Shown piece by piece: positions 44,718-58,719 of a DNA stretch of 64,000 nucleotides (positions are counted from its first letter, which is position 1; the number at the start of each line of letters is the position of its first letter). Under the pieces are notes generated by a model that had not been told where the DNA came from, made no database searches, and worked only from the letters and a program-made list of their open reading frames with translations. A program made the position numbers and the translations under genes. Location: positions 3,782,001 to 3,846,000 of the forward strand of contig LSAX01000003.1 of assembly GCA_001557505.1 (NCBI GenBank), written 5' to 3'. The stretch is from Reticulascus tulasneorum (Eukaryota; Ascomycota; Sordariomycetes; Glomerellales; Reticulascaceae).

Positions 44718-47700
44718 CTTAGAGGTAGATCTATGTTATAGAAGAACTGATTAGATTTAATTAGAGAGATTATAGTTAAATGTTTTTATATATTCTAAAC
44801 GAATATTGTTAATAAAATGAGTTTTAAATATATAAGATAATATATTAATTATCTATTAGTAATATGAGGAGTATTATTAAGTTAAAAGAAAAGCTAAGGT
44901 AAGCTTATTATTTGTTATAAACGTTAATAATCGTTTTTAGTTTTTAAAATTATATATAGAATATATATATATATAATATATTTATGAAAATGTTAAGATA
45001 AACTTTTGATAAATTGTAGACGTCTTTTATATATAAAGATAAACTTATAACTTATTAGGTTAACGGTTAACTTAATGTTAAACTAATAGATAAATATTAA
45101 GCTTTTATAAGATATATTAGATTAGCTTTTTATAATATTATTAAGGTCTAAATAGTTATGTAGAGTAGTTTATAGCTTATTAGTTTCTTTGTTTCTTTTT
45201 AGTTTATAATTTATAATTTATAATTTATTAGTTTAACTTAATTAAACTAGATTGTTATATAAGTATACCTTTATAAGCCTTGGAAAAGCTCTTATTATAT
45301 TATAGACTTTAATAATAAATTAATAAAAAGGACGGTGTGAACATAATAATCCGGCTATATTTGTTTATATAGAAAAATATTAGTTAGTAATAAATAGCTA
45401 TATTTCTAAGTCTTAGATAGACCTGATCAGGGATATACCGTTATAAAAATGTTGAAAACTTTGAAAAAAATATTATCTTTATGTAAAATAAGTAAGGTAA
45501 AGATGGTGTAGTAGGTAGGCTTATTAGTTAGAAATTATGTTAAGACTGAAAGGTTAGGGATAAAAGATAAGAGAGATTTTAGAATAGTTATTTATAATAA
45601 CCGATAAAAGCGAAATATTAATCTTATAAAGGTTATAACTAATTAGAAGAATCTTAATAAGAAATTTAAGATATTAAATGTTAAGAAAACTAAGGTTTTA
45701 ATAGTTTATAATATGGCTAAGACTTATTATATAAATATTAATCTTTATTAAGGGTAATAATTAACGTTTATATTATATATAAGCATTTATCTAGGCCTGA
45801 TTAAGCCTAAATAAATGTTAGAAGAACATAATATCTAAGATAAAGTTAATATGATTAATTATAAGATATAGTTTATTATATTATAGATTAAAATGGTGAA
45901 CTTCTTAATAGTAAATTTTTAAATATAAAGAATAATATAAATAATAAGATAAGTTATAATATACTTAATAAAGGTAGATTAATAATTAATAATTAAGAAG
46001 ATATAAGCTTACCTTGATTAGGTTTATTTTGGTAATATAATATTAAAACTAAAAAGTAGTTTAAAACCTGATTAGAAAAAGAGTTCGAAAGACTTATTAA
46101 GCTTATTTCTTAATCTAATAAATTTGTTAATATTAAAAATCTTTATATTAAGGTTATTAATAAAAGTTAAGAATATTTTTATAGATATCTAAGATTATAT
46201 TTTATAATAGCTATTAGATATTATAAAAAATTCTAATATTGAAGATAAACTAAAAAAGACTAAGAAAAAAGTCTTATAACTATATAGCTTTATAAGCTAA
46301 TTCTTTTCTCTTCTAGATAATTTATATATATCTAATCTAACTTAGTTTATAATTAATATTAATTAATAGAAAACTTTTATAGATATTATAACGGTTAGTA
46401 ATTAAGAATAAATATTAAAAAGTAAGATTATTTATATATAGTTAATGAAGATAGCTTTTTTAAGGTTATCTAGAACTTTAAGATTTATAAATAACTAGAT
46501 TATTAAGTTCTTAAATAAATATAAAGGTTAAATAGAACTTATTATATAGACCGATAATCGGAAAAAAGAAAACGTAATAAAATATATTAACTTAAAGTTT
46601 AAAAAGATCTTTAAGGTATATATTATAAATAATACTATATAGGAAAAGGTAAAGGTAATATTTAAGAAAAAGTTTAAAATTATAGACCTTAATTAGTTAT
46701 AAGAACTTTTTGATAAGATTGAAAAGATAAAAGTTATAAAAGAAGATATTAAAGACTTAAGAGAAATAATAAAACTTTTATAAAAGATCAAAGATTATAA
46801 ACGAAAAACCTTAAAAGTAGATAATAATATTATAATTAACTTAAAGATAACTAAGGTTATATATATTATTTATTATAAAAAGATCTTTAAAGAAATAGCT
46901 TAGAAATTATTATTAAATAACCTTATTAATCTTAGGTAACCTAAATATCTAAAGAAGTTTTATAAAATAATTAAAGATTAAGTAGTTAATAACCTTAAGC
47001 TAGATAGAAGTAAAAAGAAATTAAGTAAGAAACAATAGATTAACCTTGATTAGATATTAAGCGATTTGTTATTATCTTTAGAAAAAAAATCTAATAAAAG
47101 GATAAATAAGCTTACCGAATAAATAAAAGGCCTTATTTTAAAGGTTAATATTAAAACTAAAAGAATATCTATAAAATAGAAAAAGAAATAGAAAGATTTA
47201 TAGAAAATAATAGCTAAATATAATTTCGTAGAAAAGATTATCTTTTATGCTTAATTAGTTTAGAGAGAATATTTGAAGAGTCTTTAAGGTAATTAAAGAA
47301 ATAGGTATTTAAAATTCCTTTGTTAAGGTTATTATACTTATTACGGAAAGTTAAGGTATATATTAATCTAATATATAGACTAACTAATTAACCTTAAAGA
47401 TAAGAAGATTTTTTTTTATAAAAGAAAATATTATATAAAAGTTAATATAAGCGTTTAAGAAGAATATATTCTAGATTATATAATTAAAAAAAGTTATATA
47501 AATAGTTTTTTAGATAAAAAAACGATTATTAGATAGATTAAAGGTAAATCTTTTAGATTATAATAATAATAGGTATTATAATATCTTAATTATAAAAGAA
47601 CGTGGAAATAAAGGTTAGAGAACGTAGAAGACTTTGATTAAGGATAATTATTAATCGAAGAAAATATAACCTTTATCTTAACTAGATTTATATTAGAAAT

Positions 47701-49839
47701 AGAGAATAACTTAGAGAATATATTCTTAATTATTTAATCTTAATCTAAAATTCCTGATTATTAATAAACCTTTTATAACTAATCATTATTATTATTAAAA
47801 ATGTTATAAAATATTAAGTTTAACAATAAGATATAGAACAAAATAAGCTTAATTATTCCTGATTAGGTTTAAACAACTTATTTTTTTTAAAGTAGAGTTT
47901 ATGGTGATATAGAAATATTAGAAAAAAAATCTACCTTAAAAAGGACTTTTAAAGAAAAGTTAAATAAGTCTACCTCTTTTGAAATAAATAATATAGAAGA
48001 AATCGGTTTAGGTATTAATATAAAATATATCTTAGACCTTAGACTAATATTTAATAATAATAAGGTTATATATAAAGTTATTAATAATATTAAGAAGTAA
48101 AAAGATATATAGATGATAAAGTTATTTATAAAAAACGTTTATATAATTATCTTAATATTTAAAGATATAAAGATAGCTTAGCTTTAAGTAGTTATAAATA
48201 ATTAGTCGAAAGTAATACACCTAGAGATACCTAAGTTTATCAAAACGTTATAGTTAAATATAGTAAAAAGGTCTTTTTAAAAGAGAATTAAAGAGTAAAA
48301 AACGATAGACGGTAAAGATAATATTATGATAGTAATAATAAAAATAACCTTTATATTAACCTAATTAAGCTTAACTTAATTTTCAAATCTAATAATATCT
48401 TTAATAATTAGTTTATAGATTATTTTAGAAATTAGATTAAGAATCAAAGCTGATAAACTAAAAAGGATAATTCTTATTATTATTAATATTAAAACCTAAT
48501 ATAATCTAATAAGAAAGTTTATAACGAAGAGGCTTAGCTTTATGGACTATATAAAGAACTTAATATTTATAATAAATAGTTTTATACCTAATTAGAGCTT
48601 AAAAATGGTTAGATATATAAAGGAGTATATCTAGATAGGTTTATACTAGACTAAGATGATCATCTAAGTTTTATCTGATAAAAATTATAATTATGATTTC
48701 TTACTTAGTATATTATTTATTATATAAATAACTTTTATACTAAACTACTTTTATAACATTATCTTCGTTAACCTTATTATTAGATAAACATATTTTCTTA
48801 TATTAATAAGATCTATAATAAGATCTAAAATAGTTAATATAAAGAAAGTTTACCTTAATTAGGACTAAAACAACGAAAGATATAAGGTTAAAGATAATAA
48901 TCTTTCTAAAAGAAAATTTTACTAATAAGATAAAGCTAATGGAAGTAACTAAGGGTATATTAGTTTTAAAACTTCGGAACTAAAAAGAATAAAGCCTAGT
49001 GATATTTTTCTTAGTTTTATCTTTCTTAATCAGGCTTATTATGTTGCAGAATTATTAGTAAAATTTATATATAACGTTATATTATCTTAAATCTATAAAA
49101 TTATAATAATATTTAGACGTTATAACCTAAAATATATTTATTACTAAATCGCTAAAAAGATAATAATATATAAAGAAGAAGTAATTATTTAATGATTATA
49201 TATCTTAAAGATAATTTAATAATAAGGTAACCTTAATTAATAAAAGAAAAAGGAAGAAGAGTTATTAATAAAAATATATCTTACCGAAGTAAAAATTCGC
49301 TATTTAGAAGGTAAAGAGTTTAAGAAATTAGAAAAAGAAAAAATTAAGAAAATAAGATTAAAGATCTTATAATTATAAAATAAGAAAGGTATTAAAAAGA
49401 TATAAAAGTAAATATTAAGAGTTTATAAGCTAAAAAAGGTTAAGGTTTATCTTATAGATAATGTTCTTTCTGATAGATTAATATTAAAAAAGGATATAAA
49501 GTAAAAAGTAAAAAGGCTTAAAGAGATAAGAGAACTCTTTAGATAGTAAGACCTTCTTTATCTTAGCTTGATTATCTCTAAGTTCTTAATAATTAAGCCG
49601 AGAAGTCGTCTTATAAAAGAAAAACTTTAACTTATTTTAGACTTTCTTAGGTATTTATATAAAGAAAAACGTAAACTTTTCAAAATTATACTTTTTAACT
49701 ATAAAATAACTTTTATATAAGACTTTTCTAAATATAGATAGTTAGACCTTATTATTATATTATAACAAAAGATAAAGATAATATTATATAAAACATAATA
49801 AGTAAAAAATATCTTAATCTTAAAGATGTTAGAAGTTAT

Positions 49840-52520
49840 AATCATTTAGATATTTAAAGAATATTTTAAAAAAGGAGTTCTTAAAAAGAGTTATATCTTT
49901 TATAGAAATCCTTAATTCTTTGTTAATAAGAAGGACGGTAAGATAAGGTTAATTAACTTTGCTACGAAGATTAACGTTATAATTATTAAAGATAACTTTA
50001 TCTTTCTTAACGTTAATGAATTTTTAGAAGATTTTGTTATATATAAACTAATATCTTTACTTAATTTCTTCTTTAGGTATGATTAAGTTAGCTTTAATAA
50101 AGAAAGTAAAGATCTTACGACGTTTATAATGTTAATAAAGCTTTTCTAAATATATATCTTACCATAAAGAGTTATTAACTTAGTTACCTAATTTATATAT
50201 ATTATTATTAAGATCTTATATAACCTTATATCTAAAATCTGCTAAGCTTTCCTAGATAATATTATAGTTAAAAAGCTAAAGATTATTTATAATGATAAAC
50301 TAATCAAGCTTAGAATAAAAAGATATATTATAAAATATATTATTAATATTAATAAAATGTTTATAAACATTAAGTTAATAGGTTATATAATAATAAATAT
50401 AAAATCTTAATAATGTTAAAAATTAATAATCTTAGTAAGATATGTTTATAGGATATTAGGTTAGAAACTAGAAGAAACGAAGATCATTAAGATCAAAGAG
50501 TAAGAGCTTTGTAAAGATATTACCAAAGTCTGATCATTTTTAAGTATTATTATATTCTATTATTATTAAGTATAAAACTTCGTAATTATTATTAAGCTAT
50601 TTATACTTTTTCTAAAGAAAGATATCATCTTTATCTAAGAAATAGACTAAAAATAGATAATAAATCAACTTAAGCAACGACTAATAAAAGTTTTAATCTT
50701 TATTATGTTAATATATAAACCTAGATTAAGGCTAATATACCTCTATATAAACGTTAATAATATTAGCTAGGGAGTAATATTAGGCCAATTTATTTCTAAT
50801 AAGAAAAGATAAATAGCTTAATATAAAAGTAATATATAGAAAAGGCTAAAGCTCGTTTATAATATAGGTAAACTTAAATTAAGAAAAGTCTTAATATCTT
50901 TAAAGAGGTTTAGAAACTATCTCTATAATACCTATTTTCTATTAGAAACTAATGTTAGAATATTTATTTTATAACTTAATAATATAATATTAGATCTCCT
51001 AAAAGCATTGATCTTAAAGTAGATAATATAGATTTATCTTTTTAACTTTAAAGTTAAATATATATTAAAAACGAAGAATATAATAGTTAATAAGTTATCC
51101 CGAAAGTTATTAAGCCTTTCTAACCTCGTTAACAAAGAAAACGAAGAAGATATTAATAATTTTATTAACAGATAAATCTTTTTCTTAACTATAAACCTTA
51201 ACGTTATAGATATTGAAGATCTATGATTAATATCTAACGTGTTTAGCGTTGATCAGATATAAGATTAAAAGTCTAGATAGATTACGTATACCTTGATAAC
51301 TCTAAATATACCGACCGGTCTTATTAAGCTATAATAGGATAAGTTAAAAAAGAAAGTATATAAGTTCTTGGTTAGAGACGGACTTCTCTAGACTTGATTA
51401 TTAAGTAAATATTTTACCTTTTGTTAACAAATAGATAAAAAAGAATATTAATTATCCTTGATCAAGGATAATTATAAGATTATTAATTATAAAATAAAAG
51501 AACTAATATATAAATTATATATTGATAAGTATTATTAAAATAATATATATTAGATAGTTAAAGAAGTTTTTATAATATATTTAATATGTTAAGTATTAAC
51601 CTCTAGATAAGATAAACTTTATAGATAGACTAAAATATAATTAATAATATTTAGAGTTATCTATTTAGATATATAATTTATAAAAAAATAGATAATAATA
51701 GAGGTTAGAGATCATTTTACTAGCTGGCTAGAAGTAAGATATTTCCTAAGTAATAAGTTTATATACGTTATGAAGTTTTTATTTGAAAAAGTTATTTACT
51801 GTTATGGTATTTATAATAAGCTAATAGTTAATAAAGGATTAGAAAATAAAAAATATATTATAAAGCTTATTAAAAAGTATGGTTTATACTGATAACTTAC
51901 TTTAATATATTACTTTTATATAAACAGAATCTTTGAAGTAAGATATTAGCTAATAGTAAAGATATTTTAGATTTAATATGATTAAGGTTATATAAATATC
52001 CTAATATTTCTCTTAATGGCTTTATTTGTAGACTGTATATATATTTATAATCTAACTAAGTATATTCTGTTTTACCTTATATATAGTTATAAAGTTATTA
52101 TATTAATAAAGACTAATATTATTATATAGAGAGTTTTTAAATAGGATATAGTCTATATACTTAATTAAAAGTTAATAATATAGATAAGAGTGATTATATA
52201 GCTTGAAAAGGATTAAGATTATATAGCTAAACTTTTTAACTATAAAAGAAAGATTTAGGTTAAATAATAGAATAAAAGATATAAAAAAGGTCTTTATAAG
52301 TAAAGATTAACTTTAAAAGATATAATATTAGTTTATAACGTGGTTAGATTTTTTAATAAAAGTAAAAGTTCTAAACTTAAGCTAAAATAGCTAGGACTTT
52401 ATAAGATTAAGTTAATAATCTTAAATAATATGTTTTATAGATTAAAATCTTTTAATAAGGAAAAAAAGAAAAGATCTACGTATTTAGGATATAGATTAAG
52501 GAAGTTTATTAAAGTTCTTA
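49840..52520 (+). pseudogene. Dead pol of inner element: reverse transcriptase, RNase H, integrase
   Basis: Ignoring stops, the plus frame gives FVNKKDGKIRLINFATKIN (about 49,920-49,980), then SFNKESKDLTTFIMLIKLF and a degraded active-site block (AFLDNIIVKK) near 50,250. RNase H follows, with LYINVNNIS and GVILGQFISNKK near 50,740-50,805, and a connection ending in NIIVNKLSRK near 51,090. Integrase core text (DHFTSWLEVRYF, GLENKKYIIKLIKKYG) spans about 51,710-51,890, and a C-terminal block (KSSKLKLK..LGLYKIK) lies near 52,370. This order is that of Ty3/gypsy. The RT resembles the group with SRDLT after the first catalytic Asp rather than the classic chromovirus type seen in the outer element. 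Nearly all lesions are stops replacing Gln or Trp. Confidence 0.75.
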
Positions 52521-52559
52521 ATAGATAATAAAAACTAAAAGATAAAGTGTTAACCTAAA

Positions 52560-55500
52560 AAGATTAAGATAAAGATATTATAAACTTACTTTTAGATTTT
52601 AACCTAATATCTCTTGAAGAAGAAGAAAAAGAATATGAAAAAGAGATAATTATAAACCTAGAAGATCTTAATATATACTTAATCTTAAAGGTTATATATT
52701 AAATAGCTAAAAAGAAATATATAAAAAAGCTTTAAAAATAACTTTTCTAGAATATTAAAAACTTTAAAAAAGACGACCTTTTTATCTTAATTTAATAAAG
52801 AAGGCTAGTAAACTATAATAAATATTAAGATATCTTAGAATAAGGCTAATTAAGCTTAACTATAACTTAATTTTATATTATTATAGCCTAATAGTTAATA
52901 ATTAACCTTTTATATTTTTACTTTTAAAACTAATTTTATAGATTTATATTTTATTTTCTATGTTATTATATTATCTTTTCTTTTTGTTAGACCTTAATTT
53001 TATATTTCTAAGCTTACTTTCTATTATTATTAAACCTTTATTCTAACTTATCTAACTTTTTATTTATTTATTCTTTTTTCTAAAAGTTATATAACTTTAA
53101 AAATTTTACTTTTTTACTTTTTTTATTTATATTTATCTTTAATATTTTATCTTCTAAGATCTAGGAAGGATGGCTTTATAAGATAAAGGATAATATATCT
53201 AATAGATATTAAGCCTGATCAGGTTATTATAATTATTATAATTATAAATTAAAACTAACGAAATAGAAATTTTTATTTATAAAACTTTTTTAATTCTTAA
53301 AAACTAAGGTTATTATTAAATTTATATCTTAACCTTTTATTTAACTATTTTTTATATATTTTTATTTTTAACCTTTTTACCTAAAAAACCTTAAGATATT
53401 ATATTCCGTTTAGTTTGTTAAAAGATCTTAATGTTAATAATAAGATAAAGTTTAAAAATAATAATAGTTTTATTTTGAAAATAGTTAAAATAAGGAATTA
53501 AAGATATAATATCTTTAGCTTAAGGTATATTAAACTATTTATAAAAGAAATTAGTTATGATAAATAAATAAAAAAGGTTAAAATTAAAAAGATAAATCTA
53601 TCTAGCTTTAGTTATAATAGATTAAGCTTTAAAAGCCTTTTAAGCTTAACTAGACTTATTAGCCTTAAAGCTAAATAGCTTATAAACTATATTATTAATT
53701 TAAAAAGTATAATCAAATTTCTTAAAAAATTTATAATTAACATAATAATTACCTTAATAACTAAATAATAAGATATATTTAAAGAAAAAGTATATAACTT
53801 ACGTATTAATATATAAAATATTATTAAAATTAGAAAAGTTATATTGATCTTTGTAATATTTATAAAAAACTTTGTTAATTTCTCTGTAAACCTAGATAAA
53901 TAAGCTCTTAATAATATTTAGATAATAAGCGAATTTTATAAATTAATAATTAAAGATATTATAATTATTAATAATTATAATTATATACTAAGAGAACTTA
54001 GGTTTAAGAGTTATTAAGTCGTTAGTAGAAGGATTATTATTAAGTATATTTTATTAGAAATAGTAGGTAATATCTTTTTAAGATTTATTATCTTTGATAA
54101 ACTTAATAAACTAGATTTTAAAATAAATAAAATTAAGTTATATATTACCATCGCTTTAGGCTAAACTTTCTAAGAACGAATATTAAAGATAAATAATAAC
54201 TTATTATTAGTTAGCCTTAACTAATTATAAAGAAAAAGGAATAATTTATAATAAGTTCTTTCTTAATATAACGGAAGAATCTATGGTTTATAAATATCTT
54301 AACGTTAAATAATAATTATAACTTTTATTTGTTAAGAATCTTAATAAGCTTAATTTCGCGATGGTAAATATAGTTATTAAGATTAACAGGAAAATAAAAA
54401 ATATAATCTATAATAGATAGAAGTTCTAATTAGAGAAATAAAGAAGTTAATTTTAAAAATTTAAAGATAAAGAATATAAGAAAGAGATATTTTCTCTTAT
54501 AGATAAGAGGAAGATAAAGAAACCTTAAAATAAGAAGGTTATTTGTTAAATAAGAAGAGAAAAGAGAAAAAAAAAGAAAAAAAGTAAAAATGTTTTTTTT
54601 ATTTAAAGATGTTAAGTAAAAAGGCCGTTATTATTATTAAAAAGAAAAAGCTTGAAAAAGGAAATAGAAAAAGAGCTTTCTTATAATCATTATTAATATT
54701 AGAAATCTATATATATTATAACTTCTTTTTAACTATTAAACTAATTATTATTATATATCCTTAAACTACTTAAAAATATTATTCTTATATCCTTAATACC
54801 TTAATCAAGGTTATTATAAATTTATTAAATATTAAAGACCTTAGTAAGAGAAAATAAACCTCGAAAAAGACTTTTCGTTTATATATATTTAACTTACCTA
54901 TATCTGATAATTTGTTCTTTATTTATATATATTTCTTTATTTATATTACCGAAAAACTTTATATCTTACCTTTTTAGTTTTTGTTAATTAAGGATATAAT
55001 TATATCTTAAAAAAGTAATTAATAAGATCTTATTAAAAGTAAACCTCTTAATCTTTTTGATATAGATAAGATAGAGAGATTATTAAGAATTATTAAGTAA
55101 TCTCCTTAAACGATTTATATTAATTTATTTAAGCTAATTAATATATTTTGAACTTTATTATTTTTATTATTAATAAGAAGAGCTTCTAGGTCTGACTAGG
55201 CTAATAAACCTTAAATCTTTTAAAAAGATATTATGTTTTTTAATAAAAAATATATATATATACTCTTTATAAATAATATAAATATATTAGCTTTAATTAA
55301 TAAAGAATATAAGGTATATTTTACCTTTTAGAATAAAAGAATAGTTTAAATAATTATCTTTGATAGGTTTAAAGTTATAACCTTATATAAGCTAGATTAA
55401 TAAGATAATAATATAAAAGACTTTTATAAATCTTGATATATAATCAGCTTGATAAGATTCTAAAACTAAGTTCTATAATTAAGTTCTCTTTTATTTTTAA

Positions 55501-58289
55501 TAGCCTTTTTATTTAATAAGCTTATTATTATTAGACTTAAGAGAAAAGAACTTAAGTTAGATCTTAAGAAATATTAAAAAGAGTTTAAATAATAAATTAG
55601 CTAATATTAAAGTTAAGATTAGAAAGATAAATAATTAAGTTTATTTAATATATACTTATTTATAAGTCTATAAAACCTTAAAATTATGATAAAAAGAAAA
55701 GACTAGCTAATTAGAGAAATAATAACTAAAGGTTTAACCTTAATTAGGAAAGATATAATTTAAAGATCTATAATATAATCTATTTAGAATAATTAGATCT
55801 AATAATATTAAAGAGGTAATGGTCTTATTAAAAAGGTTTAACTATGAGAGCTAAAAGTATTTTATAATATATAAACGGTTATCTTTATTGATTATTATGA
55901 TAATTATTAAGTTATAATTATCATTGATTAGGTCTATAAGATTATTTTTTTTTATAATAGTTTTTAAAATAATAGTTATATTGAAAATCGGTTTACTTTA
56001 TAAATAATATAAGTTATAAGTTAGTATTAAACTTATAAGCTTAGTCTTATTAATAAATAAATCTTAAAAGTTAGGTTTTATTTATATCTAAACGTTATTT
56101 AACTTAATAATTATAATTATAGATATTTTATATTAGACTAGATTAGAATAATAATCTGAAAAGCTAAGATAAACCTAATATAATCAGCCTTTTATTAGAT
56201 CTAAAATAGGTAAACTTATTATTAATCAAGTAAGAAATAACTTATTATTTATATTAATATCTACCTTTAGAACCTAATTAGATATAAACTTAGCTTATCT
56301 ATTTATATATAAAAATATAATTATTATAACGTTAAGATGTTATATAAAGAATATCTTCTTTAAACGTTAAAGGTTATAAAAAGATAGAAAAGCCTTTTAT
56401 TAATAATATTTTTTTTAACTAAAAAAGTTAATATACCTTTAAAGACCTTCTAGAACTTAAGATAAATAAAAAAGATCTTCGAAGATAAAAGCTTAATAGT
56501 CGTTTTATATAATATAACTAATAAAAGTTTCTAAAAAAGTATATTCTTATTAAAGTCTTTATATTATTATTTCTTACTTAGGCTAAAGAATTAACGTTAT
56601 TAATTATTATCTTTTTTTATGTTTTTAATTGTTAAATCTATTAAGAAGCTTTAAGATAAACCTAATTAGGTCTTTATAAACCTTCTTAATATAAATAGCT
56701 TAAAAGATATAAAAGCTCTTAAGGACTAGTTAAAAAGCTATTAGTTGAAAATATAGTAAAATTAATAATAATAAACAAATAAACTTTAATTATTTATAAA
56801 TCTTTAAAATCTTAAATTAAAAATAATTAACAAAGATTAGCTAAACGATAAGGAGATGTTAAACGGCTTTATTTTGATTTATAAAGGACTTATTAATTTT
56901 TTAATTGTTTATTAAACGGAGAATAGCTAAATTATAGATTTAAAAAGTAAAATTATTACCTTTAAGTAAAAATAGAATATTAAGTAGGTATAAAAAGCTT
57001 ATCTATTAATAATTATTAAACATTTTAATAATTATTAAGTTATGATTATTATTAATTAAGCTTATGGAATGATCTTTTACTAAGATAGTTTCTAGAGAGA
57101 TAAAGTTAATATAGAAGAATAGTTTATAATATAAATAAATTATATCTTTTATTAATATTAGAAATACGGATTAAGACTTAGTAAATCTTAAATCTTTTAA
57201 ATAGGTGTTCGCTTCTATTATAATATAATATAACCAGATAGATATAACTACGGCTTTTTAATATTAAAATAGATCTATTATATAATATAAGAAGGGCTTT
57301 AAGATGTTAGGTTCTTTGCTTTTTATATTATATTAGATAGTGCCTTCTATTATTAAGAATTATGATTATGGTTATATATATATATTAAAGCTAACCTTAA
57401 GAACCTAATTAGGGCTGAACTTAGTCTCTTTTTATAATATTAATTACTTAATAATAGCTATAAGGTTAATATAATAAACAAAGATTAATTAAAACTTATT
57501 TTATTATCTTTTTTATATTTTAATAATCTTAACTTAGTTAATTAAACGTAAATTAAAAGCTTCTATTATGATAAAAACGATAAACCTATTTTCTCTAACG
57601 AAGACGAAGATAACGAGGATATTAATATATCTAATTAAGACTTAAAGATCTTAATTAATCGTTTTAAGACCTTGGTTCTTAAATCTTTATTATTTATTAT
57701 TTTATCGTAGACGTTTTAGGCTAGGCTTACGCTTAAGAAAGACTTTTCACTTTATATAACCTTAACGTTAAAGAAGAAAGTAAGTTATTTATAATTAGTT
57801 ATTTATATAAAACTTTTTATAAAGGTTTAATTTATTATAAATAATCTTCTCTTAACGTTTATTAGATTACCTTATATAAGTGTTATTATTAATAAGAAGC
57901 TTATATCATAATACGTTATAATAGTTAAATGGTTTTTATAATAATAAGACTTTTTCGTTAATATTAATAAACGATTTAAAATATATAATTACGTTAAGAT
58001 AATTAAGTTTATAATAACCTCTAGATAAATAAGATGAAGAAGATTTAAAATATCTTATAAGTAGATATAATAAGATATTAAGAATAAATAAAAGGCCAGA
58101 TCATATTAAGTTAAAAGATAAACTCTTTGTAAATCTTATATATACTTATAAAAATAACTAATGATATATAAAACTAAAACGTCTGATAAGTATAAACGTT
58201 CTCTTAACTCTCTAGAGAAAGAATCTAAGAAAAGACGTAATAATAAAGCTTAATTCGCGAAGATACTAGATATTATATTTAAAAATAAT
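52560..58289 (+). other. 5.7-kb post-pol region of inner element with unassigned coding remnants
   Basis: Two stretches keep one plus-strand frame over hundreds of bases once stops are ignored. One at about 53,850-54,330 includes NYNYILRELRFKSY and IIIKYILLEIVGNIFLRF. The other, at about 57,560-58,240, includes DKNDKPIFSNEDEDNEDIN and, at the end, a Lys/Arg/Asn-rich tail. I do not recognise either. They may be an additional open reading frame of the element or cargo. Confidence 0.45.
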
Positions 58290-58719
58290 TAAAACTAGGT
58301 AAGGTAAAGTAAATATGTTTTATTATAAACTTATTATAACTGGCCTAATTAGGCCTAAATATATGTTTATATATATATTAATCATTAATCTTTTCTATAT
58401 TTAGTTATTTTTATAATTTTTATTAATATGTTTAGAGATACGCTCGTAGATATACTTCATGATATCGTCAAATTTATATTATTAAGTTATCTTATAAAAT
58501 CATAAATTTATAAATCTTTATTTTATAAAAACCTTAATTATATTATTAGATCTACCTATCTTTGATCAGAGATAAAATACTTTTTATGTTTACGTAGTTA
58601 TCTAGATGGCTGAGATATTACCATTTTAATATATTATATTAGGTTATATATGTTAGAGTATTTGGTGGTTATGGTGGTGTGGCTACGAGACGACCTGGCT
58701 TAGGTTAATTTTAATAATA
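58290..58719 (+). repeat. 3' LTR of inner element, 430 bp
   Basis: Direct repeat of 44,288-44,717; the same length and both ends align. It retains slightly more G and C than the 5' copy near its end (GGTGGTGTGGCTACGAGACG). Confidence 0.92.

Larger units (their letters stand above)
44288..58719 (+). mobile_element. Inner gypsy-type LTR retroelement, 14.4 kb
   Basis: Direct 430-bp LTRs bound an internal region of 13.6 kb read on the plus strand. Order: leader to about 46.2 kb, gag-like text to about 48 kb (a degraded zinc-knuckle-like YYTYYGK near 47,330), then pol to about 52,520, then about 5.7 kb before the 3' LTR. Twice the usual size of a fungal gypsy element. No secure target duplication can be read in the AT-rich flanks (TAATA on both sides is possible). 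Confidence 0.85.
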
